Assembly (NCBI GenBank): GCA_018136815.1
Contig: CM030941.1
Span: forward strand, 362,939 to 426,938
Source: Isochrysis galbana
Taxonomy: Eukaryota > Haptophyta > Isochrysidales > Isochrysidaceae
Reading direction: 5' to 3'
Length of the DNA: 64,000 bases
In this document: one piece after another, positions 55,822 to 64,000 of the stretch
How the letters are laid out: each line of letters begins with the position of its first letter
Position numbering within the stretch: the first letter of the stretch is position 1
Notes under the pieces: generated by a model
Seen by the model: the letters and a program-made list of their open reading frames with translations, nothing else
The model's database searches: none
Told to the model about the DNA's origin: nothing
Made by a program: the position numbers and the translations under genes

Positions 55822-56325
55822 GACCTACTTTTATAAGTGGGGGTCAATGGGGGCCTCGGGCCTCGCGCCCCCCTCACTCCATCGCGGACACCCTCCTCGG
55901 TGGGCCCGTACAACCAACCTCATCCCCCGCTTTGGGCAGGAGCCGAGTACTCATCATTCTGACCCAGACCCCTAGTGCTAGTGGCTAGTGGGCGCGGGTC
56001 GTGAGCTGCACGCTGCACTCTGCACTCCCACGCCCGCACGCCCGCGCTCCTAGATGGGAAATACACGGTGCAGGGGCCTGCAAATACAGCCAAATACATA
56101 TGTATTTGGCCTCCGGATGTATTTGGCCTCCGGCCAAATACATTTCAAATACATTCGAGGCCTACATCCAGGACCAGGACACGCTTCAAATACAAATACA
56201 GCCAAATACATATGTATTTGGTCTCTGGCCAAATACGGTAAATACGTAATACGTATTTCCCATCTAGGCCCGCGCTGGGCCTGCCCGCCTGCCCTCGAAC
56301 TGACTCCCCCCCCCCAGCTGCCAGC
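55822..56325 (+). mobile_element. F3 element fragment split by a MITE
   Basis: It begins GACCTACTTTTATAAGTGGGG and follows the F3 body to CCCGCGCT at 56048. The M2 MITE (56049-56268) interrupts it, and it resumes CCCGCGCTGGGCCTGCCC at 56269. Confidence 0.75.
56049..56268. mobile_element. hAT-like MITE, family M2
   Basis: 220 bp with inverted termini CCTAGATGGGAAATAC / GTATTTCCCATCTAGG and a perfect 8-bp duplication, CCCGCGCT at 56041-56048 and 56269-56276. The inside is built of AAATACATATGTATTT palindromes. No coding capacity. Confidence 0.93.
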
Positions 56326-56363
56326 TGGCAGCATGAGCTGTGAAACACGTGCTTACCGTGTTT

Positions 56364-56871
56364 CCCGGATGGGCCGTCAGGTCAAAGGCCGTCAGGTATC
56401 GGAGACCTTAGTAGACTGATATCAGGACCTAACATCAGCCTAATATCAGGTAGGCACTAAGACTATAATGTATAATGTGTTATACTAGTAGTATTACACT
56501 ACACCAGACACTAACACTAACGAAAACGTACAAACCAGAAACCAGCTCGTCCTGCTCAAGCAAGGCTCATCGACGACCATCTCCATCCAACTATCCCAAG
56601 CTGCAAGCTCGCCCATCAAGGCAACACGGTTATTTAGACTCAAACTCCCACGGTCTTGCAACCCTAGGTCTTCGAGCAGCCCTCAACCTCTAAACCTAGT
56701 TCAACCCATTTATTCCTACGTCGAGTTTAAGTCTTAAGTCAATTTTAATGTTAGCGTTTACCCTTGTAATGCATAGTCACGTAGCCTGCGGCCCTTAGTA
56801 TCAGGTATCAGGTCTGGAGGACCTAATATCATGATATCAGGACCTAATACAAGGCTGACGGCCCATCCGGG
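56364..56871. mobile_element. hAT-like MITE, family M3
   Basis: 508 bp with 17-bp perfect inverted termini CCCGGATGGGCCGTCAG / CTGACGGCCCATCCGGG and a perfect 8-bp duplication, CCGTGTTT at 56356-56363 and 56872-56879. Subterminal TATCAGGACCTAA repeats occur near both ends. Confidence 0.92.
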
Positions 56872-56929
56872 CCGTGTTTCTACGTACAAAATACAAAAAA
56901 GCCAAACAGCAAACAGAGCCAAACACACA

Positions 56930-57045
56930 TCTATGTCAGAGCAAGGCTCATCTCACTCTTGGAGATGGCCTGCGAGGGCGCGCCGGCAGCTAGCGCGGAA
57001 TGCGGTTCTTGCGGGGAGCTCATGGAGCTTTCCTCGGGGGTGACT
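56930..57045 (+). repeat. Dispersed repeat family F7, copy 2
   Basis: ATGTCAGAGCAAGGCTCATC, TGGAGATGGCCTGCGAGGGC and CGCCGGCAGCTAGCGCG match the minus strand at 7480-7630. Confidence 0.65.
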
Positions 57046-58079
57046 ACGGGCATGGTGATCGACGCACGACGCACGACGCACGGAGGGCGCGGAAGTGTGG
57101 AAGGAGGCTTGTGGGAGGTGGTGGCAGGCGACTGGGGGTGGCTCAGGCGCGTGCTTGGCTGGTATTGACTCGTTGACTCGGGGTATAGACTCGGGAACTC
57201 GGGGGGACTCGCTTGGGAACACGGTGGGACTCGACGAAGTTGCTACAAAAACACTCACAAGAAACCCAAACCCCAACGACCTTGGGCTCAGAAAACTAAC
57301 GTAAACACTCCGGAATCATACGATAAACAAACCCTCCCCGTGCGACAAAGGCTGAGGTCGCGATCGCTCGTCATGCGCGAAGAAATACGGAAAGAGAGCG
57401 CAAAACTACGCAAACGAAGGGTTCAAACTATCGTTAAAGTGAAAACTCGTCCGCTGAAGCCAACGCGGAGGGTCGAGGAGAGGTCCAAACTCGCGCGGGG
57501 GGAAGAAGGCGATGTGCAGAGAGACCTTCTAGACAAGCGACGAGCAAGGGGCGACGAAACAAGACGCGAGACGCGGGGCGCGTGCCATTCGTTCTTCCTT
57601 TCTTTCACCGAAAACGCGGCGAAACTAACGTTAAACATCGGTACCCCCTCCGCGAGAATCGCGAAGAAGAACGGACGAGATGGAGGCAATCATCGAAGGA
57701 ATCGCGAGAGGAATCGAAGCGAGGGGGGGGAAACAGCGCGCGCGGGGGGGGGAACGAACGACGGCCGGAGGAAACGAACCGCGCGCGGAGGAGAAGAACC
57801 TCGCGCGGGGGGGGGGAATAATATAACGGCCGGAGGCGACGGATGGCACGCCGAGAGGAAGAACCTGCCGCGGGGGGCGAGGGACCGAGGGCACGGCGGG
57901 GCAGCGTGGGAGGGCGCGAGGGTGATCTCGGAGCGAGATCGCGTCCTTTCCCTCGCGGAGCGCAGAGAGACCCCCACGGAACATCCTGGGACCGGAGAAT
58001 GTTTTGGACGAAACTTCCCTCCGTCGGCCGAGGAGAGGAGGACGGAGAGAGAGAGAGAGAGAGTCTCGCAGAGCAACTG

Positions 58080-58345
58080 CGGAACGAGAAGTCGAAGTCA
58101 TGCCGGTTTATTACCTTAAACGAGCCAACAATTATAGTAACAGCAAAAACAAAATTCGAATCGCAAATTTCGAGACCAAAATCTGCAAACCTGGACTTGA
58201 GACCATGGGGAATCCGAATCTGTGTGTCTTGTGCGTCAGTGGCAACACGGGTAACTGTTCAATTGTAATTGTGAGCGCGTACCTTACACGAATATTCATG
58301 CCTACAGCCTTCAGGTGGGCAGGAATACAACACCCCCCGACTTAA
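58080..58345 (+). repeat. Dispersed repeat family F6, copy 2, ending in an inverted 16-mer
   Basis: The blocks GAAGTCGAAGTCATGCC, GAGCCAACA and GGGGAATCCGAATCTGTG match 26345-26530. It ends near ACACCCCCCGACTTAA (58330-58345), whose exact reverse complement lies at 59470-59485. The Arg/Glu-rich open frame upstream (57340-58119) has no recognisable domain. Confidence 0.55.
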
Positions 58346-58721
58346 ATCGAGACGTCTCCCGATGTCGAGCCAAGAGAGTTCCTTTAACCATACGAGACGA
58401 GAGACCTAAAAGAGGAGGATTAACCCATGGATCCAAAGCGAGCACAAAATCGGCAGCTTAGCGCGGCGGCCCCCGATTTCGTACGCCACGTCCTACCACG
58501 TTCTCCCTTTTACAGGAGTTTTGCTCGGGCAGTTGCGCTGGGTCAGGCGCTGACGCGACGCTAATCATCCACTTCCGGTCGACTTAGCACTTAGCGCTAC
58601 GAACGTGAACGAGAACGGGTACGACTTGAAGGCAGATCAGGAGGAATACGATTTGACTCTTGAACTCGACGTGGAACTTGATTAGACTGGGGACTTGAAC
58701 TTGGACTTGAAGAGGAGTCTA

Positions 58722-59482
58722 TGTCGCATTCGCGATGTCTCAGAGGCAAAAAGAAATAACAGTAAAAAAAACAGTAAAACAGTAAAAAGAACAGAGGAAG
58801 AAAGAAGAAGAAAAGTGAAAAAGAAGAGACAAAAACCCAGAGTATATAGGGCGGTTCTCAGCCCTTCCCATCGGCCCTATGGCTACGTAAACTCTCGCGT
58901 GGCATAGTGGTTCAACCCACCGCCTCCACCAACCTTTTGCTCTGGGTCGCGAGTTCGAGTCCGGACGGAGCGCTCTGCAGTTTGAGCCCCGCTCCTTCTC
59001 CTCTCCGCTCTTCTTCTACAGTTAAATTCCACGCTCTTCTTCTACCGTTAGAAATCCTGCCTCTTCCTACTGTTAAAAATTCCTGCCTTCCTACCGTTAA
59101 AATTCTGCACTCCGTCTACCGTTAAAATCCTGCCTCCGTCGCCTTGCCAAGACATTTCCTCTGCCTTCCTGCCAGCTTCCTTGCCAGTTCCTTCCGCCCC
59201 GGTTTCCCGCTTGTCTCTAAATCGGTTTCACCGCATTACGACCAAGCTTAGTGGGGAAACTCCTAGTCCAATTCCGTTACCCGAAAATCTCGTTCATCTC
59301 GTTCATCTCGTCGGGCCATCAAGGCCATCTCGTTCATCTCGTCGTCGGGCCATCAGGCCATCTCGTTACATCTCGTTCATCTCGTTACAATCCAAGCTGC
59401 GGCTTTGATTTCCACAATTTAGAGACATAAGGATTCCGCTTGCAGAAGGCTCGCGAGGACGCTCGTGATTAAGTCGGGGGGT
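58722..59482 (+). repeat. 761-bp repeat unit, tandem copy 1
   Basis: It starts TGTCGCATTCGCGATG and is followed directly by an identical second unit at 59483. The unit contains an A-rich/AACAGTAAAA section, a tRNA-like pol III promoter, a minisatellite of about 24 bp (TTCTACCGTTAAAAT-like, five copies at 59010-59138) and TCTCGTTCATCTCGT repeats. Confidence 0.9.
58896..58970 (+). promoter_or_regulatory. tRNA-like Pol III promoter (A and B boxes)
   Basis: A box TGGCATAGTGG at 58900-58910 fits the consensus TRGYNNARNGG exactly. B box AGTTCGAGTCC at 58952-58962 matches 10 of 11. The T-stem does not pair well, so this looks like a tRNA-derived SINE head or dead tRNA rather than a working tRNA. 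Repeated at 59657-59731. Confidence 0.6.
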
Positions 59483-60006
59483 GTCGCATTCGCGATGTCT
59501 CAGAGGCAAAAAGAAATAACAGTAAAAAAAACAGTAAAACAGTAAAAAGAACAGAGGAAGAAAGAAGAAGAAAAGTGAAAAAGAAGAGACAAAAACCCAG
59601 AGTATATAGGGCGGTTCTCAGCCCTTCCCATCGGCCCTATGGCTACGTAAACTCTCGCGTGGCATAGTGGTTCAACCCACCGCCTCCACCAACCTTTTGC
59701 TCTGGGTCGCGAGTTCGAGTCCGGACGGAGCGCTCTGCAGTTTGAGCCCCGCTCCTTCTCCTCTCCGCTCTTCTTCTACAGTTAAATTCCACGCTCTTCT
59801 TCTACCGTTAGAAATCCTGCCTCTTCCTACTGTTAAAAATTCCTGCCTTCCTACCGTTAAAATTCTGCACTCCGTCTACCGTTAAAATCCTGCCTCCGTC
59901 GCCTTGCCAAGACATTTCCTCTGCCTTCCTGCCAGCTTCCTTGCCAGTTCCTTCCGCCCCGGTTTCCCGCTTGTCTCTAAATCGGTTTCACCGCATTACG
60001 ACCAAG
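59483..60006 (+). repeat. 761-bp repeat unit, tandem copy 2, cut by gap
   Basis: Identical to 58722-59245 as far as I can see by eye, then the 100-N gap begins. It may be the edge of a longer array collapsed by the assembler. Confidence 0.9.
59657..59731 (+). promoter_or_regulatory. tRNA-like Pol III promoter, second copy
   Basis: Same A box (59661-59671) and B box (59713-59723) as at 58896-58970, 761 bp downstream. Confidence 0.6.
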
Positions 60007-60106
60007 NNNNNNNNNNNNNNNNNNNNNNNNNNNNNNNNNNNNNNNNNNNNNNNNNNNNNNNNNNNNNNNNNNNNNNNNNNNNNNNNNNNNNNNNNNNNNN
60101 NNNNNN
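60007..60106. other. Assembly gap (100 N)
   Basis: Run of 100 N immediately after a tandem-repeat copy. Confidence 1.
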
Positions 60107-60175
60107 CATTGACAACGCGGAGCTTGCCAATGAACGGACGACGCGCCCGGGGCGGACGACGCGCCGGACGCCAGC

Positions 60176-60568
60176 TTGAGGATGGTCCGGTGGCTGAGGG
60201 CGCTGCTGCGCGACCGCTCGCGTGCGGTGTCGCACCTGCTGCCGGGTGGGTGGGAGCTGAACGGCTCGCAGCTGGTGTGCATCAACCGGCGCGTGGTGGT
60301 GCCGTGGCGGCTGCTGTGGTCGGTGGGCCTGTCGCGGCTGCGGCTGAACCGGTGGCGCACGCTCTGCCTGCACTTTTTCCTGGACGCGCCGCCCGCAGCG
60401 CCGCGCCTGCCGCGGATGACGCTGCGCCTGGAGGGATGCGACGTGTCGCGCGTGAAGGTGACGCGCCACTCGGTGCTCGTGGCGAGAGGAGGAGGACCGT
60501 GCGGATGCGCGCCGAGTCGACACCATCGTGGAGGAAGACGAGGACGAGGAGAGAGAGCTGGAGGGTGA
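60176..60568 (+). CDS. Hypothetical protein, possibly partial
   Basis: A 130-codon frame starting MRMVRWLRALLRDRSRAV has non-repetitive, protein-like sequence to about residue 105 (WRTLCLHFFLDAPP, MTLRLEGCDVSRVKVTRHSV), then a Gly/Arg-rich end that is probably intron. The gap upstream may hold an earlier exon. No family recognised. Confidence 0.35.
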   Translation: MRMVRWLRALLRDRSRAVSHLLPGGWELNGSQLVCINRRVVVPWRLLWSVGLSRLRLNRWRTLCLHFFLDAPPAAPRLPRMTLRLEGCDVSRVKVTRHSVLVARGGGPCGCAPSRHHRGGRRGRGERAGG

Positions 60569-60821
60569 GCGAGCAGTGGAAGGAGAGAGGGCAGGCAGCC
60601 TTCTCTCTCTCACTGGGGACGATGAGACGGGGGAGGGGGAATGGAGAGAGATGGAAGTGGTAGAGGCCCAACTACCCAACCTGTTTTTTTCGTAAGTGTC
60701 ATCGCCGTATAACGTGAAAGTCACCCCCGGTCGCAGGGGGTGCCCTTCGGGTTCCCGCCGGCACTCTGCGCCCAGAGTTCCCCCGCGGAAAGAGCGAACG
60801 CACGGCGTGCACCTCAGAACC

Positions 60822-60928
60822 AATTGCTATGCGCACGCACGGCGCCCCCGCGGGGGAACCGGTGCACATCGCGTCATGCGCATGCACGGCGTGCGCATGG
60901 GTGATTGCAGCTCATCACACCTGTCCCG
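60822..60928 (-). repeat. Dispersed repeat F5, inverted copy
   Basis: Reverse complement order of 27786-27890. It includes the perfect hairpin GGTTCCCCCGCGGGGGAACC-type core and GTGATGAGCTGCAATCACC. Confidence 0.65.
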
Positions 60929-60929
60929 C

Positions 60930-62754
60930 CAGAGATCTAACGCGCATGGCTCGTTTACGCATATGTGCGACCCGGGTGGCAGAGGGGAACAGCCGCTGTG
61001 CGCACGCACGACGGCGCCTCCGCCGGTGGTAGACCGACGGCCTTGAGGTCTCCACCGCCGAGCACGCCCAGGGGTGGGGACAGTCGATGGCTCAAACAAG
61101 TCTGTTCCATATTCGATGGAACGCGGCCTAAGGGGTGATTCTTTGCACACTGGACCATAAGTCAAACTCATAATTTTGCACTTCAATGTGTACGAAAGTA
61201 TCACAAAACTCAAGACGCTTACGTGACCCACTAGTCACCAAGGGCCAAGGGCTAGAGCGGCTAATTTGGCACCGCGACCGGGCGGACGACATGCATGGTC
61301 TTTTCTTTCATCCATTTCAACTAGGACAGCAGAAAACGTTAAATCAAGATATTGACGGATCCGAGGTTACCACTGCCTCAGATGGGAACGGAAGGGACGG
61401 AAGGGAAGCGGCGAGAGGCGCGGCGGAAGTTGGGGGGTGGCCAATGACGGGCTGGACCACCTCCTCAACAGAGAAAGGCGGGAGGACGGGCTTGGGCGAG
61501 GGCGAGCGCGACGACGGAGCGGACATGGCTGGGCGGATCGGGTTGGATAGGCAAAGGCTGAGGGATTGGAGAGGTTTGGTATTGAGGTAGTGTTGAGAAC
61601 GAGGGACGAGAACGGGAACGAGAACGAGAACGAGAGCGACGAACGAAGAACGACAGACGACAGACGGTTAGGGGCCGATGGACCGACGAGATGACACTAC
61701 ACTCACGTCAACACTCTCCACACTAACGTATCCTTATCACGGAACGCACAGGAACTTGCTGACAGCCCGAACAAGGAAGAGAATGCCGACAAGAGAGCGA
61801 CGGGGCGACGGACGATCCGACGGGGGCGACAGTTACGCACAGGAACAAGGGGCGAGTACGAGAGTAGACAATGCGGTGTTTTTTTCGCGGTGGCCAAGGA
61901 GTTTTTTTAGTAGATTTTGTGGCGCGTTGGAACCACAATGAAGGATGCTAGTGCCTAGTGCCCACCAAAGGCCACTTTCGGGGTTGCGGGGCTGGAACCC
62001 CGTCCTCTCCTCTCCCCAAAGGGCAGACGTGTCACTTCCAGCACACAACACACGCGCCAGCTATCGACTATCGAGCGCCCTTCCTTCCGACAGCTGACAT
62101 GCCAATGCCAACGCGCAACGCGCCCACTCAGATGCAGCCTGGTCACACTCACTAGTCACTAGGGGCTAGGGGCCACTATGGAGGTGCGGAGGGCACCGGC
62201 TACAACGGGAGATTGAAGTGCTAAGCAAGCTCCGTAAGGGTTCCGGTGGGATGGATCAGCAAAAAAAATGGGGGGTTTAGGGGCCTATTAGCTATTAGAT
62301 AGTGTGATCATAGCTAAGCTGTGCCTGTGCCTGGGCGCAAATTTCAGATTTGGGTGCTGATTTGACCTAGTTATGACAATGCGAAGTCGTTGTCTTCAAA
62401 GATACCGGTAGTCTTAGTCTTCGTTGCGCCCCTTCTACCGCTTATGTCTTATGTGCGGGATTGCCATGAGTGTACTTTAGACTTTATAGGTAACCCTCTA
62501 CCTAAACCGCTCGTTCTCGTTGCGCCCTCTAAGGGACAATTCGCCCGGTTCTGTTGCGAAGAGAGCGTGTGCGATGGCGATGCTGCTGGCGCTCTTGGCC
62601 GCCCTTGTCAACGCGATGGTGCCGGAGCGATACCAGGGAACGGGAGTGGCTACACAGTTGATGAGCAAGGCCGCGTGCGGGGTGAGATTATGATAGAAAA
62701 ATTTACACGCTCCACTTACGCATACAATGCAGGAAATGCGCCCACCGCTGCACC
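60930..62754. other. Intergenic region, no gene recognised
   Basis: Contains an ACGAGAACGAGA-type array at about 61590-61670 and short ACTAGTCACTAGGGGC words. Open frames are short and unsupported. Confidence 0.5.
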
Positions 62755-63764
62755 TCACCGAGCCGACCGGCCTTCCATCAATTTGAAGAAAGCGGCAGGC
62801 CACAGTGCACGCAGCAGCATGGCACCGCGCGCGTACGCTGGCGCCGGCACAATCTGCGGCGACCCAGCCGCCACCCCGTCGGCAATCAACTTGGCGAGCT
62901 CGACGGGATCCATCCCCTTCTTCGCATTGTCGTCGGCGGTCCCATCCCCGCCGATAGAAGATGCAGCATGATCGGTGGCAATGTAACCAGGTGCGACGAG
63001 GGTGACGCCCACCAGCTTGGACGCCACCTCCGCACGCAGCGCATCACAGTAGCCCACAAGTGCCGCCTTGGAAGCTGCGTAGGACCTGCAATGCGAATCA
63101 AGTAGACATGAGCTGTCGAAATCGGCCCTAGCTCGCACGAAGGCAGGTGACATGCACTATTGATTATGTACGACCGGGGCATCCAGCAGGCCATGCAGAT
63201 AGGTAGCTTTTGCGCAAAGTGGTTTATGTGCTGGCACGAGGCTCACGAGCGCTGCGGCTGGCCGAAGAAGCCCTGGACGGAGGAGACGGCGACTACGGCG
63301 CATCCGTCCCCCATCTCGAGCATTGGTGGCAGGGCCTCGCGGATCAAGGCGACGCTTCCCTCGAAATTGGTCGCCATGATTCGGCGGTGCGCCTCGGCGG
63401 ACGTCTCGACAGCCGATGTGCGCTGCCCGAGGCCTGCATTGCAGATGAGCACCTGTATTGGGCCGCCGAGGAGTTGAGCGGCTTGATTCACCTTGTCGCC
63501 CAGCTCGGTCGCCGTCTCGCCCGCCAAATCGAGCGGGAGCACGTGGACGAGCTGCGGGTTTGCGCACGATTCCGCAACAGCCTGCAGGCGCTCCTGCCTC
63601 CTCGCGGCGATAGCGAGGGTGGCGCCGCGCGCAGAGAGCTCTCGCGCGAGCGCTTCGCCCAGTCCCGACGATGCGCCCGTCAGGAGCACCCGCTTTCCCG
63701 CCCAGAACGCCCCTGAGGACGGAGAGCACATCAGCAGGGGCATCGCCAGCCACACGCTGCGCAT
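62755..63764 (-). CDS. Classical short-chain dehydrogenase/reductase, membrane-anchored type
   Basis: Two exons, 63764-63247 and 63085-62755, phase-2 GT-AG intron, 282 residues. Signature motifs are intact: TGASSGLG (cofactor binding), ICNAG (NNAG-type), AVSSVQG (catalytic Ser) and SYAASKAAL with the YxxxK catalytic pair just after the splice site. APGYIATD follows. The N-terminus MRSVWLAMPLLMCSPSSGAF is hydrophobic and could be a signal anchor, as in DHRS7-type ER dehydrogenases. Substrate is not deducible. Unlike the other dehydrogenase in this window, the active site is complete. Confidence 0.9.
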
Positions 63765-63879
63765 CCCGCTCGCCGCCGACGAGGGCGAGGAGACGGAGGG
63801 AGTTGGGTACGAGAAATCTGGATAGGAGTACTCTAGAGATTACTTAAATGTGGAAAGCGGGTGGCCGCGGGAGGGGGGG

Positions 63880-63914
63880 GGAGGGGAGCGCGGGGGGGGG
63901 GGGGGGGGGGGGGG
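63880..63914. repeat. Poly-G run
   Basis: A G run of more than 20 bases (63891-63914) about 120 bp 5' of the minus-strand dehydrogenase. Length is likely uncertain in the assembly. Confidence 0.85.
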
Positions 63915-64000
63915 CTCTCCCCGCCAGAGCCGACGGGGCATGGTTCGATGAGAATAAGGAGAATACATATGAGAAAACGAGGAAACTGAGATGGGGGAAT

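Noticed and set aside
57340-58119. 259-codon Arg/Glu-rich frame
   Set aside because: No domain, strong composition bias, and its downstream end overlaps dispersed repeat F6. Probably chance openness in purine-rich DNA.
58896-58970. Functional tRNA gene
   Set aside because: A and B boxes are good, but the acceptor and T stems do not pair convincingly, and the sequence lies inside a repeat unit.
59996-60823. 275-codon minus-strand frame across the gap
   Set aside because: The frame runs through 100 N of unknown length, and its sequence is His/Arg/Gln-biased shadow of the opposite strand.

Overview
This window is nuclear DNA from a GC-rich protist. The genes have spliceosomal introns with short GC-rich exons, and the products are eukaryotic: an ARP2/3 subunit, cyclin, PHAX, an RBR-type ligase and a eukaryotic-type ribonucleotide reductase. 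The high GC, strong phase-0 intron bias, GC-AG introns and very abundant polypyrimidine/polypurine tracts suit a marine microalga. A haptophyte is my best guess, not a proof. Two runs of 100 N (44907-45006 and 60007-60106) are assembly gaps.

Layout. 0.8-1.9 kb: cyclin-Y-like gene (-). 4.9-6.6 kb: secreted or organellar short-chain dehydrogenase-like gene (+). 9.1-13.3 kb: ribonucleotide reductase large subunit (+). 15.7-20.5 kb: large multi-pass membrane protein that looks like tandem TULIP lipid-binding repeats joined to PqiA-like membrane modules (-). 24.1-25.8 kb: discoidin-like protein (-). 29.9-33.7 kb: PPi-dependent phosphofructokinase with both subunit types in one chain (+). 38.9-42.4 kb: phytanoyl-CoA-dioxygenase/HEAT protein (-), divergent from ARPC2 (+, 42.9-44.5 kb). 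45.3-49.8 kb: ankyrin-kinase-RBR protein (+). 54.2-55.5 kb: MLLE-PHAX protein (-). 62.8-63.8 kb: a second short-chain dehydrogenase (-).

Between the genes lie several transposable-element families with clear boundaries. There are three groups of hAT-like MITEs (8-bp target duplications, related inverted termini), and a group of retroposon-like elements with 16-19 bp target duplications. In the latter, a 1.7-kb ORF-bearing element (36029-38699) shares its 5' start and 3' tail with short GC-rich elements lacking the ORF. A third, 925-bp element is inserted inside the ORF. A LINE endonuclease fragment at 52.9-53.35 kb shows that target-primed retrotransposons have been active here.

The genes are mostly unrelated housekeeping or regulatory functions and form no obvious pathway cluster. 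The most novel material is the domain fusions (PFP catalytic plus regulatory-like domains, MLLE-PHAX, TULIP-PqiA, ankyrin-kinase-RBR), the recently duplicated one-repeat-per-exon ankyrin array, and the retroposon group with shared ends.
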